Shown: one piece after another, positions 33,130 through 43,267 of the stretch
How positions within the stretch are numbered: the stretch's first letter is position 1
Layout: every line of letters begins with the position of its first letter
NCBI GenBank assembly: GCA_946406115.1
Contig: OX291544.1
Coordinates: 32,567,521-32,631,520 of the forward strand
DNA length: 64,000 bases
Source: Apoda limacodes
Taxonomy: Eukaryota > Arthropoda > Insecta > Lepidoptera > Limacodidae
Reading direction: 5' to 3'
Position numbers and translations under genes: made by a program
Notes under the pieces: model-generated
Told to the model about the DNA's origin: nothing
The model's input: the letters and a program-made list of their open reading frames with translations, nothing else
Database searches by the model: none

Positions 33130-34340
33130 AAAAATTAAATATTAGAAAAATGTGAGCGCAATAAATCAACATCATTGCTTTTATTAATAGTACTATCAAC
33201 AGGGCGGCAGTAGTATTTTCTAAATGTTTCACTGCCCTTCCAATTGCCCCTAGAATTTCCTCTACTGGCACCTTTTCCAACCAACTTCTAAATGCTACAG
33301 CTGATCTTATACTGCCTGGTGGAGCTGTTATATTTGTTTCTTTAAATATAGTTCTAATCCAACCCGCTATGTTGGTTTTTGATGCTGGCTTCAATTTTCC
33401 TGCTAAAGAAATGAACAAACTAGTAAAACTCTTGTCTCTTGAGTTCAGTCAATTCTCAGAAACTTGAAGAAAGCTTAAAATGTGTCAAAGAGGACAAATT
33501 CGATCATCTGGATGTTTCCGTAATATCCAGCCTGACTGATGGTGTGTACTAGAATCAGTTTTTTGCCGAACTTGGGCCACAAAATGATTTCATCATCATT
33601 GTGAATAAGAGTCTCTGGGCTATTTTCCAACAATGTCAGGTCGTCAAATAAAATTTTGGTGTTCCATACAGGAATTCTTTTAAGTTTTGGTGTAGCTAGT
33701 GAAATAGCTTTCAGCACCTGGTGGACAAAAAAGTTCTTAGAAATCTCTGTATCTGCAGTAGCACAGTATGTAGAAATGACAGATTTATGTACAAGTATGG
33801 TTTTATATGCTAGTTTGTCTTCCAAAAATAATTTAGCTAAAAACCTTGCAACCTTCTGGCCGTCAGGTGTTTTAGGATTAACTTTGTTTTGAGAACACCA
33901 AGTCAACCACCTTTTGATTGGAGCTCTGTATGTTGTTAAGGTAGATGTCCGCCAACTACTCTTTAAAAAATCTTGCTCCTCTGCAGTCCAGTGAGAACCT
34001 TGATCGGCTCACCCCCAATCTTCCAAGCCTGAAGGACTAATTTGTCTACTTCTGGAGGGCAATGACCCGTAGTCCAATCTCTTAGAACTTTCTGCAGATC
34101 TGTTATTAGAATTGGCTCCGTTACGGCTCTGGCTTTGAGGTCAGGTAGCCAAAAGCATTTTGTCCATCTTGGTGCAATCAGAATGTACTCTCCCCTTGCA
34201 CTGTTCATGTGAGTTAGTACTCTTGGTATTAAGTTGGGTGAAGGGAAAATCCAACCTAGTCGAAAATCCCAAGTTTGGCTGAAAGCGTCGCAAAAAATTG
34301 CAGAACCATCTTTGCAATCTAATGTTACGTAGTTTGGCAC
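33130..34340 (-). pseudogene. DIRS-like linker and tyrosine recombinase remnant
   Basis: The frame 33963-34340 encodes NYVTLDCKDGSAIFCDAFSQ, LGWIFPSPNLIPRVLTHMNS and YILIAPRWTKCFWLPDL, a region found between RNase H and recombinase in DIRS/PAT elements. Next, 33475-33990 encodes the recombinase N-terminal domain (SSWRTSTLTTYRAPIKRWL, VARFLAKLFLEDKLAY, TILVHKSVISTYCA). A last piece, 33086-33418, holds PPGSIRSAVAFRSWLEKVPV, corresponding to the HxxR region near the C-terminus, but the nucleophilic Tyr segment is not readable. The central catalytic portion is lost between about 33430 and 33600. Not functional. Confidence 0.8.
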
Positions 34341-35040
34341 GACAGCTGTCTATTTTGACGCAAACAAATCTACATCTGGCACGCCCCATATTTTGAATAT
34401 GGCCTCCGTGGCTGGGGGTAGAAGATGCCACTCTGGTAGATTGTGATCCCTTGATAGGCGATCTGCAATTCCGTTCAACCTCCCCGGAAGGTAAGTGGCT
34501 CAGAGAGTTATGTTTAACTTTGCTGTGAGCTTTAGGAGTCTGGTTGTCAGTCCCAGCAGTGCAAGGGACCGGGTCCCCCCTTCGTTCCTGATATCAGCAA
34601 CCAGAGTCCTGTTGTCGGACTGTATTAGAATGTGTGCATTCTTAAGAATCATCTGTTGACTGTTTACCGCTGCAAATACAGCATACATCTCTTTTACATT
34701 TGAATGCCACTGTTTTTGGTGAGGGAGCCATTTTCCTGATAGGTGAGTGCTGTTTAGTTGAGCACCCCAGCCTGTGTCTGCTGCATCTGTAGTCAGTAAG
34801 TGTGTTATACTCATTTTTATTATTGGTATCCAGCTGTTGGTTACTGTGTTTAACCACCACTGTATATCCATCTGAACAGGTAGAGGTAAAATTCTTTTTT
34901 CTCTTAGTCTGTGTTGCTTGAACGCCTTTAAGAAAATTTGCATTCTGCGACAATGCAGTCGATCTTTGGAAGTTGCGTAGTTTGCAAAGTTCAGCAAACC
35001 TAATAAACTCTGCATTTCTTTTAGAGAACTGTTTCCATTG
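34341..35040 (-). pseudogene. DIRS-like RT end and RNase H remnant
   Basis: The frame from 35015 starts in MQSLLGLLNFANYATS, the last part of the RT. It then gives the RNase H domain: LLTTDAADTGWGAQLN with the first Asp, WHSNVKEMYAVFAAV with the Glu, and ILIQSDNRTLVADIRNEGGT with the second Asp. A stop at 34500 interrupts the domain. The sequence continues in frame with LPGRLNGIADRLSRDHNLPE (the final RNase H Asp block) toward 34400. RT fingers and palm are absent. Confidence 0.82.
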
Positions 35041-35136
35041 TTTTAATACATTTAACTATGGAAAACAATGATTTTTATCTCTTTTTACTATTTAAAAAAA
35101 AAATTTGCGATGTTTTACCGGCGAAATTCACAAACG

Positions 35137-35318
35137 CTATGAACTGTCAAAAGATGCTTCTTTCTTGCCAGAAGATGGCGCTTGCAAGTGATCAAAGGAG
35201 CATAGATAAGTAAACCGTGAGAATTTGGTAAGTTTTACATAGACTATAAAATTTAAAAGGCTTATTCACAACAGCTTTCTTCAACTCAACGCTGTCTGTT
35301 TTAGAAAGGCACATAATA
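35137..35318. repeat. DIRS-like 5' inverted terminal repeat
   Basis: Inverted partner of 32562-32747. It carries about 10 extra bases ('agaagcatcttttga' context, near 35155-35170) relative to the other copy, and differs at roughly one base in fifteen elsewhere. Confidence 0.85.
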
Positions 35319-35627
35319 AGTAATTATATGTTTGTACGACTATCTCTGTAGATGTAGATCTAAATACATGGTTTTTTCATAAAACTGACTATGGAGGTTT
35401 TATTGTTTATTCTTAATTTTTAAATTCGGGTCAAGGGCAAAAACAGTGTCCCCCCCCTTTAACTTTTCAACCGCGCGTTTTAATATTCTGAAAAAAATCA
35501 CAATAATTGATCTTTATAAATCGCCTCAGCCGTATGAGAATAAGGGGTTATAACGCCCCACCGCGGGGTAAAGGCCTCTCCATGCAGATTAATCCCGCTA
35601 TATATCGCTAGAAAAATAATTTAATTA
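35319..35627. other. Intergenic
   Basis: A C run at 35450-35457 and AT-rich sequence. No feature was recognised. Confidence 0.4.
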
Positions 35628-35905
35628 ATCTATACTTTATTATTATAAAGCTGAAGAGTTTGTTTGTTTGAACGAGCTAAACTCAGGAACTGCCGGTCTG
35701 ATTTAAAAATTCTTTCAGTGTTAGATAGCCCAATTATCGAGGAAGGCTATAGGCTTAATGTCATCACGCTAAGACCAATAGGAGCGAAACAGCAATGAAG
35801 ATGTTTCAAAATCGGGGTTTTGAATATTTTGCTTGTTTTAAAAAATAGGTTTATGGATAAAAAAAAGGCTACCTGTACGAAGCCGGGACTGGCCGCTAGT
35901 GTTCA
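35628..35905 (-). mobile_element. RTE-type SINE, near full length
   Basis: On the minus strand the head 'ctagcggccagtcccggctt' (about 35905) leads through 'aaaaccccgattttgaaaca' and 'agcgtgatgacattaagcct' to the tail 'caaacaaactcttcagcttt' and 'taaagtatagat'. It shares its 3' half with 366-612. Confidence 0.75.
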
Positions 35906-36551
35906 ATATGTTTGCCCAAACAACTTATATGTATCTTTATCTTCGTTTTACCATAACAATAACTTATAATTATTTATACTTATGGTTTCTCCATTTTTTT
36001 TTTCAGAAAAACCTTTCATAGGCAAGATATACAAATATTGCTGTACATACGTAGAAGATATGTATATATCGATGGCTGATACAGATTCGATGTTCCTACG
36101 CGTAGTGCCATATGTTTTCTGGCTCTTCTCGGTAACAAAAAACATTGTCGGCGTTGGTCTAATAAAATCTAGTTAGAAAAAGTCAAATAAAAAATTCGAA
36201 AAAGCTTAACTACAAGTCTGCTTAGCTCTTAGTCCCTCCGCTAAGTTATACTCGTAGTAATGCAACAACGTAGGATCAGTCGTACCTTCGGGACACTAGA
36301 TATTCTGTATACTGATAGTTGGACATGAGGTATTGCGAGGAAACAATCCTGATCGAACGAAAATATGGTCTTAGCTTCTTCAATCTTTTACATCACAAGT
36401 CGTCGCAAGAGCAAGTAGGTATATATTAATAGAATAGACATTTTAAATCCATCAAAAAAACATACAAGAAACACTAGAATATAACTCAATGTTTCTCACA
36501 GTTGCTAATTTAAATACACATATAAACACTAAAATGCTTCACGAATACGAT
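35906..36551. other. Intergenic
   Basis: The overlapping open frames at 35948-36145 and 35982-36176 are not recognisable. Nothing else was seen. Confidence 0.4.
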
Positions 36552-36765
36552 TTAAATAAAATAGATCGGTGATATTTTTGGTGTAAAAATTTCGGCCTTG
36601 ATATTAAAGAGCGGAGGATCTTTTGACCTCAGCGTATTGGTAATGAGACTGGGAGATAGATCCGGGTACACTTGGCCTCTACGTGCCACTTGGGACAATG
36701 GCGAGAACCCACAAGCTTGGCCTTTCTGACTCGAAGAGGCTTTCAACAGGGATTGAGAAATGACA
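36552..36765 (-). CDS. Unrecognised 64-71 codon open frame
   Basis: The frame includes SQKGQACGFSPLSQVARRGQ and PSLITNTLRSKDPPLFNIKA. Its composition is more protein-like than its neighbours, and it lies outside the repeats I identified. No acceptor, donor or family can be assigned. It may be an exon, a TE relic or chance. Confidence 0.15.
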
Positions 36766-36885
36766 GTTCTGTCAAATGATAATTGATTTGCCTTCGTGTT
36801 TGTTTTGCAAGTTAAGTGTTAGTAAAAGGTTTGTGTTGAGGTTATGTCGGTTCAATGATGGTGTTGAAATTAACACTCTGTAGGG

Positions 36886-38296
36886 TTCCTAAACTAAAAA
36901 TGAACCAACGTGGTTAGACTCCTAGATGACAGAATATATTTATAATTCAATGAGACTCAAATGCGGAAACAAAGTTGTGAGGCGAGCCCTTAAAAATAAA
37001 AAAGGAACCCTTATAGGATCACTTTTTTGTCCGCCTGTCTGTCAAGACCCTTTTACTTAAGAACGCGTGAAGGTATCAAGTTGAAATGATCATCACATAG
37101 TAAGGTCTTCCTAAATGTTTTAAAAATATCGAGCTTCTAAGTGAATTTTAAAAAAAATATGCCCAAACTACGGTAATTTTTATCGCTTTTTTTTTACCAC
37201 AAAGGTGGCAAACAAGCTTACGGTCAGCTTGATGATAAGCGGTCACCGTAACCTATGGACGCTTGCAACACCAGGGGTATCACTCGCGCGTTGCTGACCC
37301 TTTAGAAATCTAATAACTTCTTTCTTAAAGAACTCCATACTGTAGTCCTTGGAGAAAATCTTGGCAGGGAGCTCATTCCACAACTTAAGCGTTCGCGGAA
37401 GGAAGTTTCTTTGAAACCGCACTGTACGCGACCATTTAGGTTCAAAAGTGTGAGAATGAATTCCCTGCCGATGGCAAGCGGTGCGATGGTAGAAAGTAGC
37501 CGTGTGCATCATTTCGAATAATTCCTCAGAACACAACTCATTATACCGCAGGGAGGCGAAGTCTTTCCTCAGACTTAAGGGCTCGATACCGCAAGTGAGT
37601 TCGGAATCGTCGACAATTCTCACAGCCCGTCGTTGAACCGAGTCAAAAGGTCCAAGCTAGTATCCAGGTACACCTGCCCAGAGATGGCAGCAGTACTCCA
37701 TATGGGGTCGAACTTGCGACTTGTAAAGTAACAACCTTTGCCCCGACGTGAAGTTCTGCTTTGCTCTGTTGAGTACACCAAGTTTTTTGGACGCAAGCTT
37801 CACCTTATCTTGTAAATGATCTCGGAACTGAACATCGCTGGAAATGTCGACACCAAGGATCCCAATGCTCTTGGACATGGAGAGGGGAGTGTTCTGGAAT
37901 TGTTGGACTACAGTGAATGGGGTTTTCTTAGCGGTGAACGCGCACACTTGTGTCTTTGTAGGGTTGAACCGGACCAAGTTAACCCGTCCCCAGTCAGAGA
38001 CCTTGGACCCCAGTCTGGTCTCGATTTGAGGCACAAGTTCTACGCGGTTTTCCTCCACAACGGAACGAGGGATGTTTGCACGACCCGTGTAATAAGCGTC
38101 TCCAGTACTGTTATCTGCATCTCTCTCTGCTCTCTTAATCTCATATTGTGACACAAATAAATTAAAACCTATGGGGAACTTCCCTTTGACCTAAGAGACT
38201 TGATTTCATGATGGAAGAACTATCTGTACATAATAAGTTTGTACGGAACCCTCAGTCCGCGAGCCAGACTCGCACTTGGCTAGTTTTTTTTTTATT
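36886..38296 (+). mobile_element. 'agggttccgta' repeat split by a family A copy
   Basis: The left part (36886-37186) has 'gtagggttcctaaac' and the typical block 'tgtctgtcaagacccttttac', then 'gaacgcgtgaaggtatcaag'. After the family A insertion the right part (38156-38296) has 'aaacctatggggaacttccc' and ends 'gagccagactcgcacttggc' plus 'tagtttttt'. This is the known lepidopteran repeat that starts at agggttccgta and ends at ctcgcacttggccggttttt. Related copies are at 49251-49622 and 55038-55512. Confidence 0.75.
37187..38155 (-). pseudogene. Retrotransposon family A, longest copy in the window
   Basis: Frame 37657-38154 starts just at the catalytic loop, where the expected YADDSTGDA reads DADNSTGDAYYTGRANIPRS, so a catalytic residue is lost. 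It continues with RFNPTKTQVCAF, SIGILGVDISSDVQFRDHL, QDKVKLASKKLGVLNRAKQN and VRPHMEYCCHLWAG. After a frame break, 37243-37623 encodes RIVDDSELTCGIEPLSL, ELCSEELFEMMHTATFYHRT and the C-terminal ASVHRLR. The 3' UTR and A run end at 37187. It is 5'-truncated and inserted into an 'agggttccgta' repeat. Confidence 0.87.
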
Positions 38297-38699
38297 TTAA
38301 TTATTATTATTCATTTCCATATATTGTTAGTATTTATACAATCTTAGAAACATATTAGTAGTCAAATTACAAATTACAGATTACAAACAATTGAAAATAA
38401 ATAATATTCTGTACTAGACAAAGCCTGGTTTATCTAACACTGAATATTGCTGGCCTATAGTAATAAGCGGTAAAATTAAGGACCAGGGGTAAAATAATTT
38501 TTTGCAAACCATTTCTTTATGATACCACCAGTAAATTATCTGCTTGGCTCAATGGTGGGCTGGTAGAGAATGCCAATTAAGTCTTCCATTGTACACATGT
38601 TTGTGCAATAAGTTTAAATAAATAAAAGAACAATATACCCCATTGCCAATTCAGGACAAACTTTACGAAGGATTTCAGATTAACTAATGCAAAATGCGT
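38297..38699. other. Intergenic
   Basis: No recognisable feature. Confidence 0.4.
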
Positions 38700-38968
38700 A
38701 AAACTTTCGGTCCTGTTGAGGGTTTGAGCTGTAGATCAGAACCCGCATCATTCGCCCGCGCTATTACTTTGTTTTGCTCAGGGTCATTTCTATCCTATCT
38801 TCATTTTGCTCGGCTTCTGAAGGTCGTAACGTGATTTTCAAAAATACCTTCCCCAAGAATTAGGCTATGAAACAAAAATGTTTTTTTCAATATAACTAGT
38901 AGTTCTAGAGATTAGCGCGTTCAAACAAAACAACAAACCCCTTAGCTTTATTATATTGGTATAAATAT
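38700..38968 (+). mobile_element. Diverged RTE-type SINE
   Basis: It carries 'actagtagttctagagatta', 'gcgcgttcaaacaaaacaac' and 'ttagctttattatattggta', the degraded form of the tail seen at 366-612. The start is uncertain. Confidence 0.55.
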
Positions 38969-39443
38969 TAAAAAACACGTAAGCAGTTGTTGCTAACTAT
39001 AAGCATTCTCCTTGATCCTCCTCTCTTGACCTCCTCCATAACCAAACACATTCAAGTCACAATGTGTAATAACTAAGACAAGTCCAACGGACTTGAACTA
39101 GATGAGCTGCTGCTAGCCATTGAGGAGTCTCGCTAACCATGTGCCACCTCCTTCATCAGAAGCTCTATGGTATAGTATTATTGCTAGAATTGCACAATCA
39201 CGCAAAAATTTAAGTAACAAAGGATTAAAAAGTAAGTTGTTTTCAGAAATTTTTACACATGTTAAAGTAAAACTTATAAAAGCATGTCAAAAAGAACAAA
39301 AATATCGAATAACGTCTCTTCTCTGCATTTACTATGTGTTAACACAACAAAACCTATTTCAAATAAAAACAAGCAATAAATTTATTCTAAGCTTGGAATT
39401 ATTACATTCATATGCAAAGAGCTGTTGATAGATGAAGATTGAG

Positions 39444-39595
39444 TGCGATATTTTTTCACTTTGGACATCGTTGAGCTGCACCTCCGATGGAGACATATAA
39501 TAATAGTTGTAAATCAATATGTCGTGTTCTGTCTCCTCGGAACCATTTGAGGATGTTATATCACGGATGCGACGTCTCGCCCACACCCGGCACAC
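39444..39595 (-). CDS. Unrecognised short open frame
   Basis: It reads VWARRRIRDITSSNGSEETE then HDILIYNYYYMSPSEVQLND, with an acidic and hydrophilic profile unlike random AT-rich sequence. No splice sites of good quality were found and no family is recognised. Confidence 0.12.
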
Positions 39596-39788
39596 TTAAG
39601 TCGATCGGTTCGTACGTAAAATAGATATATATATATTAAGGTTGTCTCCAAAAATCTCGATTGTCAATGCAAAGGAATTTTGTATTATATTGAGGATATT
39701 GTTTATGTAACATCAAAGTGATTGAAATTATTGTAAAAAAGGCTTGTCTGTCTGTGATTGTACTATAGAAGTGATTCTTTTTTATAAA

Positions 39789-39900
39789 GTCACTAGCTTG
39801 TCCCCGCGGCTTTGCCTGCGTAAAATTGGGACATCGCCGCCGCGGGATTCCTTTAAAAAATCCTTGATTAAATAAGATAAAACTTATATTATGTTATATA
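39789..39900 (+). mobile_element. RTE-type SINE head fragment
   Basis: It begins ctagcttgtccccgcggctt and includes 'gggattcctttaaaaaatcc'. The 3' end is not recognisable. Confidence 0.5.
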
Positions 39901-40814
39901 TATTTATAGCTAAAAATCAAGACACCCTGTTGGACTGCTGTAATTGAACGAAATATCGCCATTCAGTTTCATGCATGCCTATTAAAGTTTATGTAAGTTC
40001 ATATTATTTCTATATAAAGAGTGACAAAGACAAATGTCATTTCCAAAATTTATTTTCACTTCAATCCAATATAAGTAACATGACCAAAATTAAATTGAGA
40101 GTGTAAAAATAAAAACAAGGAACTGCAAATGGTTTTATCTCTATTACTCGATACAAATACGAATAATGTGATCATGATTGTACACTAGCAACAAACGAAT
40201 AGAAATATAAATCAAGAATTAATCGCATAATAATAAATTTAGTCCAACGCTCTAGTTAGAGATAATAATATAACATAACTGTTAACTCATGTCGACACAA
40301 CATATTATTAACAGGTTACCAACAGAAGCCGGATACTAATTGTGATTGGAGATCAAAACAAGCAGAACGGGTGCAGTGTGTGACACTCACACACACACAC
40401 ACACACACACTCCCAGTGCTGTGACGGCGACAGTGACTGTGACAGTCAGTGTAATCGGTTACGATTCATTTATTTACGACAGTTTATATTATATTGTTTA
40501 TAAGTTACACATACTACACATTAACATAAGTTATCTCGTGTTGGCATGCAGAATAACTGAAGTCACTGCGGAACTCCAAACTAGCACGTATCTAGTAATA
40601 ACACAGTAAAGTGATATCGTGTTGACACTGATTACCAAAGAGGTAGTCAGAGATATATGAAAGAACGTCAACTACTTGTTATATTAACATTTCACTCTGA
40701 ATATTCTGTACTAAACGTGATAGGGGCTGAGTTTATCGCCAGAACCCAGAACTGTCACTAAGCTAATGAGTCAACAAAAATTATCGTGTTACTACTTAGA
40801 TTCACACAAGTATC
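39901..40814. other. Intergenic with (CA)n
   Basis: A CA dinucleotide run of about 25 bases occupies 40386-40410, with short 'gtgactgtgacagt' repeats after it. The frame at 40346-40609 that reads HTHTHTHT is only the CA run translated. Confidence 0.6.
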
Positions 40815-41102
40815 TGTCGCAGGCAAATCGTATAATCCGACGTTTCATTATATGCCTAGGCAGATCGTAAAGTAAAAGTATGGAATAGAAATTATCATAT
40901 AACTAAACAGATTATTATATGAAGCTTGGCTGGAGCGCTCCGCTCGCTTCGCTCGCTACGCATCTACGTTTATAAAAGAGAAACTGAACCAAACCTAACA
41001 TACATGACTTATACAGTGCGATTTCTGTTCCTTTCGTTTTCATACTTTACGATCTGCCTAGGCATATAATGAAACAGCGGATAATACGATTTGCCTGCGA
41101 CA
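40815..41102. mobile_element. MITE with 60-bp terminal inverted repeats and TATC duplication
   Basis: The left repeat 40815-40874 begins tgtcgcaggcaaatcgtata and the right repeat 41043-41102 is its complement at 57 of 60 positions. Each arm contains the palindrome gcctaggc. The bases tatc lie directly outside both ends, a likely 4-bp target-site duplication. The interior is 168 bp and includes 'cgctccgctcgcttcgctcg'. No ORF. Confidence 0.85.
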
Positions 41103-41611
41103 TATCGCTTTTACTTAACCTGTAACAGAACATGGTAGTTTTGTAACGCTTTTTGAACTTGCAAGTTGAACGTGTACAGAGAGACGTTACGTCATTATTA
41201 TGTAGAACAAGTCTCAAGCTATTAAAAGCCATTAGAAAACATCGAATAAAAATGAGACAAAGCTTCTGTAGCCAATAAACCTGTCAGTCACACATGTGAC
41301 ATGTGACATAACTAAAGCATATATTAAATGATCGTTAACAGAGAGTTACAAGTTACGAGCTCGCCTTAAGCTGTTTTGGTAACCTGTAGTAGGTTAATAC
41401 GAACACAAATTAACCAATAGTGGTTCTAACGACATATTATAAAGTAGGTACATAACTCGTTTAACGGGAAAGTACATACAAAATAAGATATTGTTTTTAA
41501 AGTAATCAATGTAAATATTATAAATTTGGTTTCATTTAAATACTTCACGTCTGTCTGTATTTAACAACAGATAGGCGGTGCAATACTTCCATCAGCCACG
41601 GCATTCTGTCG
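41103..41611. other. Intergenic
   Basis: No recognisable feature. Confidence 0.4.
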
Positions 41612-41790
41612 ATCAACTTCTCGGAACACAGCGGGGAGGCAAACTCTCTCTGGACTTGAGGGTTCGATACGGCTCGTGAGTTTGAAAATTCAACATTTCA
41701 ATTATTTCAGCTCGTCTTTAAGTCGAGTCAAAAGAGCCAAGCTAGTACCCAAGCTGCCCAGAAATGGTAGCAGAAGTTCATATGGGGCTC
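41612..41790 (-). mobile_element. Diverged family A fragment
   Basis: 'gggaggcaaactctctctgg', 'gggttcgatacggctcgtga' and 'caaaagagccaagctagtac' match the family A region around the IVDDSELT codons, with about 20 percent difference. It abuts the mariner relic at about 41791. Confidence 0.65.
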
Positions 41791-41792
41791 CA

Positions 41793-42640
41793 GAACAAAC
41801 CTCTGGGACGGTCGGAGACCCTAATTCTCAATGCGGAATTGAATCTGAACGTGAAATCGGATCCATCTCAAACCACGTCAGAATTAGCTGCAGGCTTCGG
41901 TGTGAGTGGTAAAACCATTCTGAATCATTTGAAACAAATTGGAAAAGAAAAAGCTTGAAAATGGGTACCGTATGAACCAAGTGAAGCAAACCAACAAACA
42001 CGCGTCGACTGCTGCGTCACGTTACTCAACCGCCACAATAACAAGAGGATTTTGAATCGTATCACTTGTGATAAAAAATGGATCCTATACGATAATCGGA
42101 AACGCTCATCACAGTGGTTAAATCCAGGAGAACCGGCAAAATCCTGTCCAAAGCAAAAGTTGACTCAAAAAAGGTACTAGTTAGTGTCTGGTGGACCAGC
42201 GTTGGTGTCATCCACGACAGCTTCCTTAGATCTGGTGAGACGATTACGGCAGATCTGTATTGCCGACAATTGGAAACCATGATGGAAAAGCTAGCCGTTA
42301 AACAGCCGAGATTGGTCAACCGCTGTAGCCCACTGCTGCTCCAGGACAACGCTAGACCACACACTGCACAACAGACGGTGGCGAAACTAGAGGATTGGAA
42401 TGTCTCCGTCACCCACCATACTCCCCGGACCCTGCTCCAACCGATTACCACTTTTTTCGGAATTTGGATAATTACTTAATTAGAAAAAAAATCAATTCAG
42501 ATGAGGCAGTCCAAAACACCTTCGAAGATTTTGTTGATTCTGGCTCCCGCAATTTTTTCAGCAAAGGAATCAATGAACTCCCTATAAATTGGCAAAAGTG
42601 CATAGATCACAACGGTACCTAATTTGACTAATTAAATAAA
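41793..42640 (+). pseudogene. mariner-family transposase relic (DD34D type)
   Basis: The N-terminal DNA-binding region is readable as ELAAGFGVSGKTILNHLKQI (frame 41764-41958). The first catalytic Asp lies in ITCDKKWILYDNRKR, followed by WLNPGEP. The frame 42114-42479 gives KVLVSVWWTSVGVIHDSFL, LRSGETITADLYCRQLETMM and the second Asp in LLQDNARPHTAQQTV. After a one-base frameshift near 42393, frame 42395-42622 gives HPPYSPDPAPTDYHFFRNL with the third Asp, then FFSKGINELPINWQKCIDHN. The spacing between second and third Asp is about 34, as in mariner. There are at least three frame breaks plus an in-frame stop. I could not find terminal inverted repeats, and the left end abuts a family A fragment, so the 5' end is probably lost. 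Confidence 0.87.
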
Positions 42641-42839
42641 AAAATGTAAAAGAAAATTTATTTGAAACACACGGGTAACAAGAAGCATGGTTTCTCAATG
42701 TACCTAGCTGTTTTGACAAAATATTTATCTTTCTTTTAATTGCCCAAGTCACTAGTGCTGTCATATTTCATCCGCAGCATAATATGTAGGTGACAATAAG
42801 TTTAAAATAATCAATCCCTAAATTCTTTATTACAATTCA

Positions 42840-43267
42840 GGGCGCATTCGTTTCGGGATAAAACGTTTCTACGTTTGATACTTTTCACACTTTTGATAAC
42901 CAAAGTTTTGCCACAGTAGCTGTCGGTGTCGGTTCGAGTGGCTTTGAAACGTTACTTACTAAATTTTGGTTGCAAAACGAACGGTTGACGTACACACACT
43001 ACAATAATAATACACACAATCATTAACAAGGAATATGCATAGGCAGTTTGATAGATTAGTACCAAACCCCACCTTGACATGGGTGTAAAGTTTCATTTTT
43101 CTTTGACAAAAGTGACAAAAATAACAAAAGTATCGTAAACGGTCGCTTGACAGATTGTTACAGATAATACTAGAATTTTGATATTTTGTCACCAATGCTA
43201 AACGAACGGATGGCAGGTGGCGAAATTAACGAAAATAATGATTCTTTATCCCAAAACGGATGCGCCC
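42840..43267. mobile_element. MITE with 'gggcgcatccg' terminal inverted repeats
   Basis: The left end gggcgcattcgtttcgggat and right end atcccaaaacggatgcgccc are inverted with 18 of 20 matching, continuing into 'aaa'/'ttt'. Length is 428 bp. The interior is AT-rich without a coding frame. A clear target-site duplication was not identified, so the superfamily is unknown. Confidence 0.75.

Larger units (their letters stand above)
32562..35318 (-). mobile_element. DIRS-like tyrosine-recombinase retrotransposon, internally deleted
   Basis: The element reads right to left. A 5' inverted terminal repeat (35137-35318) is followed by the RT C-terminal end and RNase H (34340-35040), then a DIRS-specific linker and tyrosine recombinase (33130-34340), an internal complementary region (32780-32878) and a 3' inverted terminal repeat (32562-32747). 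This order is that of DIRS-1-type elements. The gag ORF and most of the RT are gone, so the length is 2.76 kb against an expected 5-6 kb. All frames are broken. DIRS elements integrate a circular DNA copy by tyrosine recombinase and make no target-site duplication; none is seen here. Confidence 0.88.

Noticed and set aside
40346..40609. Open frame with HTHTHTHT
   Set aside because: It is the (CA)n microsatellite read as codons; the rest has no recognisable content.
42840..43267. Assignment of the MITE to hAT because of the (ca)ggg-like start
   Set aside because: No 8-bp target duplication could be found at the flanks, so the superfamily was left open.
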